The position numbers and the translations under genes were made by a program. The notes under the pieces are model-generated. The model worked only from the letters and a program-made list of their open reading frames with translations, ran no database searches and was not told where the DNA came from. A stretch of 62,094 bases of DNA from contig JAFQGF010000043.1 in assembly GCA_017415555.1 (NCBI GenBank), forward strand, positions 1 to 62,094, given 5' to 3'. The DNA comes from Akkermansia sp. (GTDB taxonomy: Bacteria; Verrucomicrobiota; Verrucomicrobiia; Verrucomicrobiales; Akkermansiaceae). This document shows positions 58,395 through 62,094 of this stretch, in pieces; within the stretch, counting starts at the first letter, position 1, and each line of letters begins with the position of its first letter.

Positions 58395-58424
58395 TTGCAA
58401 ACAAATGGGTCAATAACATAAAAT
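58395..58424 (+). promoter_or_regulatory. Proximal promoter P2 of the AP2-like gene (leaderless type)
   Basis: TTGCAA at 58395-58400, 18-bp spacer, TAAAAT at 58419-58424, then 9 nt to the ATG at 58434. The -10 context ACATAAAAT is the same as in P1. Confidence 0.5.
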
Positions 58425-58433
58425 AGCACCACC

Positions 58434-59378
58434 ATGAACACACGCCACATAACCAGATTCACCTACAAGTTCACGAACTTCCAGGGCTGGCGAGTAGCCA
58501 TCACGCGGCAAGGAGTAGCACTGGCGCGCTACTTTTCGGACAAGCAGTACGGAGACGAGGAGGCCGCATACACGCAGGCTATCCGTTTCCGGGATATGGT
58601 TCTTGCCGAACTGGAGGCCCACCCGGAGCAGACTCAGACCATCCTGATGAAGCACCGTGTCCAGCCGCAGAAAATGTACCCTGCGGGGCTGAAACCCTCC
58701 AACCCCTCCACCCGCAACGAGGGAAGCAGCACAGCCTGCAGCATGCGCAGCAACAAGGTGCTTCACAGCGTTCTCCGCAAGGTGTGCCACCGCCTGAAAC
58801 TGGACACAGCGAGTGTTCTAAAGCTCTCACTGTACCTGTTTACCCTTCAATACGGGAGTGCTCCCACCATGGCAGCACCTCTCTGCAAAACACAGCAACA
58901 CTACGCCGCCGGCTCCTTAGCAGAAGACAACGAGCCGGAAATGAATTTGCAGGAACTCATAGCCGAACTGGAAACCCGCGCACGCCAGGCCGGCCTGCCC
59001 AGTTTCGAAGAGTTTGCCACCGGCAACAGCCCCACTGCTGCAGCCACCCTCGCAGAGCAACACTCAGCTCCCCCGGGAAATGCCAATAGGGCCCCGCTTC
59101 CACCACCGGAAGACGAAGACGCTTTCCCGGACAACTACCACGCCGCTGCTCGCTATATGCGCTCCTCCCGACCGTCCCCGCCACCTGCCATGACTACTTC
59201 ACACCACCCTACTCATTCCACTACCCCCCATACTCACATTTCCAGGCATTTGCCACATACGAGAGATTATTCCAGTTTGTCGACTCTCGTTACAGCTGAC
59301 GATACATTGCCCCTTTCGAATAAACGTCAGACCAAAAAATCAGAGCGATGTATTCCGATATCGTCAGAACACATCTGA
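58434..59378 (+). CDS. AP2-like DNA-binding domain protein, unknown function
   Basis: 314 aa. Residues about 8-62 (FQGWRVAITRQGVALARYFS, then YGDEEAAYTQAIRFRDMVLAEL) match the AP2/ERF-like fold: three strands with a WRV core and a helix rich in Ala with RFRD. Bacterial AP2 domains occur in homing endonucleases and integrase-like proteins. No nuclease or recombinase domain follows; the middle has a short hydrophobic helix (about 125-145), and the last 110 residues are low-complexity (Pro, His, Thr, Ser). It may be a regulator or a remnant of a mobile element. Two promoters precede it, and the 326-bp gene-free stretch that follows holds possible RNA structure. Confidence 0.65.
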   Translation: MNTRHITRFTYKFTNFQGWRVAITRQGVALARYFSDKQYGDEEAAYTQAIRFRDMVLAELEAHPEQTQTILMKHRVQPQKMYPAGLKPSNPSTRNEGSSTACSMRSNKVLHSVLRKVCHRLKLDTASVLKLSLYLFTLQYGSAPTMAAPLCKTQQHYAAGSLAEDNEPEMNLQELIAELETRARQAGLPSFEEFATGNSPTAAATLAEQHSAPPGNANRAPLPPPEDEDAFPDNYHAAARYMRSSRPSPPPAMTTSHHPTHSTTPHTHISRHLPHTRDYSSLSTLVTADDTLPLSNKRQTKKSERCIPISSEHI

Positions 59379-59704
59379 CACCTCAACGGAAGCTCACAGT
59401 TTTCCCCACATAGTCAAGGTAATCCACGCACCTTTAACTGCGTCTTCATTACCTACCCATTGAACTACGCACCCCACACGGCAGAAGCGTAGCTCGCTAC
59501 CCGGGCGTACACCATACCGGCCATTGAGCAGTGTGGTGTGCGCTAGCGTTTTTCCGGGCTATCCAAGGCTCACAATGCCGACTGCATGAGCCGCTAAATA
59601 CCCACAGGAGCGGAAGGGCACAAGGCTGCACTCAGCGTCTCAATCCATAGCCAGCCACAGAGTAAGCGCACGCTCCACATAGAAAGACTTTCATACCATT
59701 GCAA
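59379..59704. other. Gene-free structured stretch, possible noncoding RNA
   Basis: No coding frame is credible here. A long imperfect hairpin spans about 59404-59475: CATAGTC, AAGGTAAT and ACGCA on the left pair in order with TGCGT, ATTACCT and GAACTACG on the right (loop CCTTTAAC). A second stem is CGTACACCA (about 59505-59513) with TGGTGTGCG (about 59533-59541), one wobble. On the minus strand the first hairpin begins GGGGTGCGTAGTTCAATGGG, reminiscent of a tRNA D-arm, but no T-arm or matching acceptor end follows. I cannot name a known RNA. Confidence 0.35.
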
Positions 59705-60337
59705 TTACCGGAGCTCTTTCATATAACGAGCCAGCCAAGGCAGCACATCCACATCTGCCGGCAACCACTCAAGCGAATAGAGTTCATCCACCGTCAACCA
59801 ACGGGCTGCCACATGCTCCCGCAGTGTCAGATTACCACCCCGCAGGGTGCACACATAGCAGTGCATGCGCAGGTGAAAAGCCGGGTAATGCCAGTTGACC
59901 GTGTGCAGAAACTGCCTGACTTCAATCTCCAGCGAGAGTTCCTCAGCTATCTCGCGCACCACTGCTGCCTCCACGGCCTCCCCCGGCTCAATCTTACCGC
60001 CCGGGAACTCCCAGCCCCCACCATGCTTATGCGGAGCACACTGAGTAGCCAACACACGCCCCTCCTCATCGAATACCAGAGCTGCCACCACTTCCAGAAC
60101 CTTTCTTTTCTCTTCCTTCATATCAAGTTCATCCTTCCCTACAAAAACAACAGCCACAATAAAAGCAAATAGCAAAGCACCTATCACCGCCCCGGCTCTC
60201 CCACCATCCAGAAAAAATCCGCCCACCAACGCTCCGCAGAGACAGGCCGAATACATCCATAGATTACAAGCACGATTGCGCCGAGCCTCAGCCAACTGGC
60301 GCCGCAGATACTCGCGCATCTTTGCCCATATTGTCAT
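59705..60337 (-). CDS. NUDIX hydrolase (MutT-like) with N-terminal membrane segments
   Basis: 210 aa from the ATG at 60337. The C-terminal 130 residues are a NUDIX domain with the box GGKIEPGEAVEAAVVREIAEEL, followed by the CTP/8-oxo-dGTP pyrophosphatase-type EHVAARWLTVDEL. The first 65 residues contain two hydrophobic segments (about 27-42 and 48-66, LWMYSACLCGALVGGFFL and AGAVIGALLFAFIVAVVFVG), unusual for a house-cleaning pyrophosphatase and suggesting membrane tethering. The promoter 8 nt upstream fixes the start; a TTG two codons earlier is less likely. Confidence 0.9.
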   Translation of the reverse strand: MTIWAKMREYLRRQLAEARRNRACNLWMYSACLCGALVGGFFLDGGRAGAVIGALLFAFIVAVVFVGKDELDMKEEKRKVLEVVAALVFDEEGRVLATQCAPHKHGGGWEFPGGKIEPGEAVEAAVVREIAEELSLEIEVRQFLHTVNWHYPAFHLRMHCYVCTLRGGNLTLREHVAARWLTVDELYSLEWLPADVDVLPWLARYMKELR

Positions 60338-60345
60338 GCGCAACG

Positions 60346-60374
60346 AATATACTATCCCTCCCCCTGATTGTCAA
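60346..60374 (-). promoter_or_regulatory. Promoter of the NUDIX gene (leaderless type)
   Basis: Minus strand TTGACA (60374-60369), 17-bp spacer, TATATT (60351-60346), then 8 nt to the ATG at 60337. Confidence 0.7.
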
Positions 60375-60464
60375 GAGACAATTACTAATCCCCCACATCA
60401 CAACGCGGAACTTTAGTCTCGCCCACTTATTCCTAAACAGCCCCATGCGCTCTTAAATGATGAA

Positions 60465-60560
60465 GGCAGCTATCTACTCCCGGAGTCTGCGTAGCAGACG
60501 GAGGGCTCGGCGTAGCAAGCGAGCGACAGCGAAACGCGAAGACGGGGCGCGGGACCACAC
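60465..60560. repeat. Tandem repeat array, unit 1 (partial)
   Basis: Starts GGCAGCTATCTACTCCCGG and carries the hairpin GTCTGC-GTA-GCAGAC flanked by CTCC and GGAG. Similarity to other units is lost after about 60560. A separate 12-bp hairpin, AGGACGCAAACC (60597-60608) with GGTTTGCGTCCT (60613-60624), lies between units 1 and 2. Confidence 0.85.
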
Positions 60561-60635
60561 CTCTGACCCAAACCGCCTCGCGCACTTGAATGAAGAAGGA
60601 CGCAAACCTCTCGGTTTGCGTCCTTCGTTAGCCCT

Positions 60636-61010
60636 GGCAGCTATCTACTCCCGTAGCCTGCGCAGCAGGCGGAGGCCTCGGCGTAGCAAGCGAGCGACAG
60701 CGAGACGCGAAGACGGGTCGCGGAACTTTGCGTCCGACAAGACGCCCCACGACCCCGAAGCAACCGCAATGATAGGGGAACGGGGTGGCAGATAGCGGCG
60801 TTTCAATATTAGCATGGCCTTCTGTCGCCGCCGTTTCACGGGGCTCTGATTTCTTTTTTACACGATTACAGGGGTTCCGCCGCTGCGCGGCTCCACCACC
60901 TGCCTGCTATCTGGCGTCCCTGTCGGGACTAGCTCTGCGGCAAATCCGCCCAGCCCGCTTGAAACGGAGAGCTCCACAGGGCGTTAGCTCTGTGGGGCTT
61001 CATAAATCCT
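60636..61010. repeat. Tandem repeat array, unit 2 (375 bp)
   Basis: Full unit. Head hairpin is GCCTGC-GCA-GCAGGC. It then has GCGTC-CGACAA-GACGC, a T-rich stretch (GATTTCTTTTTTACACGATT), GC-rich short hairpins and a final stem CCACAG/CTGTGG. Open frames exist on both strands in each unit but have no coding signature. Confidence 0.9.
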
Positions 61011-61382
61011 GGCAGCTATCTACTCCCGGAGTCTGCGTAGCAGGCGGAGGCCTCGGCGTAGCAAGCGAGCGCCAGCGAGACGCGAAGACGGGGCTCGGGA
61101 CATTGCGTCCGACAAGACGCCCCACGACCCCGAAGCAACCGCAATGATAGGAGGACGGGGTAGCAGATAGCGGCGTTCCATCATTAGCACGGCCTTCTGT
61201 CGCCGCCGTTTCACGGGGCTCTGATTTCTTTTTTACACGATGCAGGGGTTCCGCCGCTGCGCGGCTCCACCACCTGCCTGCTATCTGTCGTCCCTGCCGG
61301 GACTAGCTCTGCGGCAAACCGCCCAGCGTGCTTGAAACGGAGAGCCCCACAGGGCGTTAGCTCTGTGGGGCACATAAATCCT
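61011..61382. repeat. Tandem repeat array, unit 3 (372 bp)
   Basis: Full unit, about 90 percent like unit 2 by eye. Head hairpin is GTCTGC-GTA-GCAGGC (one G-T wobble). The final stem is GCCCCACAG with CTGTGGGGC. Confidence 0.9.
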
Positions 61383-61767
61383 GGCAGCTATCTACTCCCG
61401 TAGCCTGCGCAGCAGACGGAGGCCTCGGCGTAGCATGCGAGCGACAGCGAGACGCGAGGACGAGGCGCGGAACTTTGCGTCCGACAAGACGCCCCACGGC
61501 CCCGAAGCAACCGCAATGATAGGAGGACGGGGTGAGGGGGGCAGCAGATAGCGGCGTTTCATCATTAGCACGGCCTTCTGTCGCCGCCGTTTCACGGGGC
61601 TCTGATTTCTTTTTTTCCCGATTACAGGGGTTCCGCCGCTGCGCGGCTCCACCACCTGCCTGCTATCTGTCGTCCCTGCCGGGACTAGCTCTGAGGCAAA
61701 CCGCCCCGTGTGCTTGCAAAACGGAGAAGCCCGACAAGCGTCAGCTCTGTGGGGCTTCATAAATCCT
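61383..61767. repeat. Tandem repeat array, unit 4 (385 bp)
   Basis: Full unit with a small insertion (GAGGGGGGC near 61532). Head hairpin is GCCTGC-GCA-GCAGAC (one mismatch). Confidence 0.9.
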
Positions 61768-61922
61768 GGCAGCTATCTACTCCCGGAGTCTGTGTGGCAG
61801 ACGGAGGCCTCGGCGTAGCAAGCGAGCGACAGCGAGACGCGAAGACGGGGCGCGGGACTTTGCGTCCGACAAGACGCCCCACGGCCCCGAAGCAACCGCA
61901 ATGATAGGAGGACGGGGTGTAA
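61768..61922. repeat. Tandem repeat array, unit 5 (partial)
   Basis: Contains the head hairpin GTCTG-TGTGG-CAGAC and runs to GGAGGACGGGGT, then diverges. Confidence 0.85.
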
Positions 61923-61946
61923 GAAAATCGCCGCCGGGCCAACAAA

Positions 61947-61969
61947 AAAGCCCCGCAAAGCGGGGCTTT
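61947..61969. terminator. Terminator-like hairpin after the repeat array
   Basis: AAAGCCCCGC (61947-61956), loop AAA, GCGGGGCTTT (61960-61969). A-rich on the left and T on the right, so it could act in both directions. Confidence 0.75.
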
Positions 61970-62094
61970 CGAATTCCGCGCCTACGGCGCATGGGAGGCA
62001 GAGCTCCGTAGCGGCGACCACCCGCGCTTTAAGGCTCGTGGCCTGAGCGCTCCGGCGCGAAGCCCCTGCGCAGCAGGGGTGAGGGGCCGTGGGG
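61970..62094. other. GC-rich hairpin-rich sequence to window end, no gene
   Basis: Short hairpins such as GCGCC-TAC-GGCGC (about 61979-61991) and AGCCCCTGC-GCA-GCAGGGGT (about 62060-62080). The latter resembles the head hairpins of the repeat units. No coding frame is supported; the array may continue past the window. Confidence 0.5.

Noticed and set aside
59398..59478. tRNA gene on the minus strand
   Set aside because: A D-arm-like start is present, but the T-arm, the matching acceptor end and a 7-nt anticodon loop are missing.
60465..61992. Arginine-rich peptides of about 64 codons on the minus strand in each repeat unit
   Set aside because: Both strands are open in the same region, there is no start signal, and changes between units do not favour synonymous sites by eye; the hairpins explain the conservation better.
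60465..62094. CRISPR array
   Set aside because: The repeat period is about 375 bp, the whole unit is repeated rather than short repeats with unique spacers, and no cas gene is nearby.

Overview
The window looks like chromosomal DNA of a GC-rich, Gram-negative verrucomicrobium close to Akkermansia. The clues are two autotransporters whose barrels end in an aromatic residue, a set of exported enzymes that cut mucin-type glycans (GH20 hexosaminidase, GH2 beta-galactosidase, sialate O-acetylesterase), two NanM-like kelch proteins with an MFS permease, an LpxR-like outer-membrane protein, and the yceD-rpmF-plsX cluster. The genus is inferred from gene content and style; no database was searched.

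Layout. 1-432: 3' end of an autotransporter. 0.7-5.9 kb: O-antigen ligase-like protein, Pro/Ala-rich membrane protein, thioredoxin, and a PIN-like protein with ankyrin-like repeats. 6-11.5 kb: GH20 hexosaminidase, divergent from SAH hydrolase (ahcY), then an L,D-transpeptidase and htpG. 11.6-19 kb: MerR regulator, divergent from an RseP-type protease with a small anchored protein; an SGNH esterase and sialate O-acetylesterase pair; a double-thioredoxin protein. 19-26.3 kb (minus): a 1431-aa autotransporter, and an operon of an LpxR-like protein, ResB-like and CcsA-like cytochrome c assembly proteins. 26.4-32.7 kb: beta-galactosidase with two F5/8C domains, GH10-like lipoprotein-type glycosidase, TM2 protein. 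32.8-41.6 kb: plsX-rpmF-yceD, divergent from an orphan Tat-exported Fe-S protein; nnr, guaB, ispE, ruvC. 41.8-49.7 kb: MFS-kelch-kelch operon; two tandem unknown paralogues leading into metK; RNase Z. 49.8-56.4 kb: prfB with its programmed frameshift, trmD, and an M23 peptidase-OmpA-UvrD operon. 56.4-60.3 kb: an unknown two-gene unit divergent from a helix-turn-helix gene, an AP2-like protein, a gene-free structured stretch, and a NUDIX hydrolase. 60.4-62.1 kb: a gene-free array of roughly 375-bp tandem repeats.

Two features stand out. First, about nineteen genes have a sigma70-type promoter (TTGnnn, usually N17, then a TAnnnT-like box) whose -10 box ends only 6-11 nt before the ATG. Transcription would then start at or within a few nt of the start codon, so many mRNAs here are probably leaderless. 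This also fixes several start codons. Second, the tandem repeat array at the right end carries hairpins whose paired bases change together between copies. The least explained protein-coding region is the HTH/two-gene/AP2 neighbourhood at 56.4-59.4 kb.

Working together: exported GH20, GH2, GHL10 and the sialate esterase would trim mucin glycans. The kelch epimerases (one with and one without a signal peptide) and the MFS permease would process and import a released sugar, plausibly sialic acid. ahcY and metK belong to the methyl cycle. LpxR-like, O-antigen ligase-like, M23, OmpA-like and L,D-transpeptidase proteins remodel the envelope.
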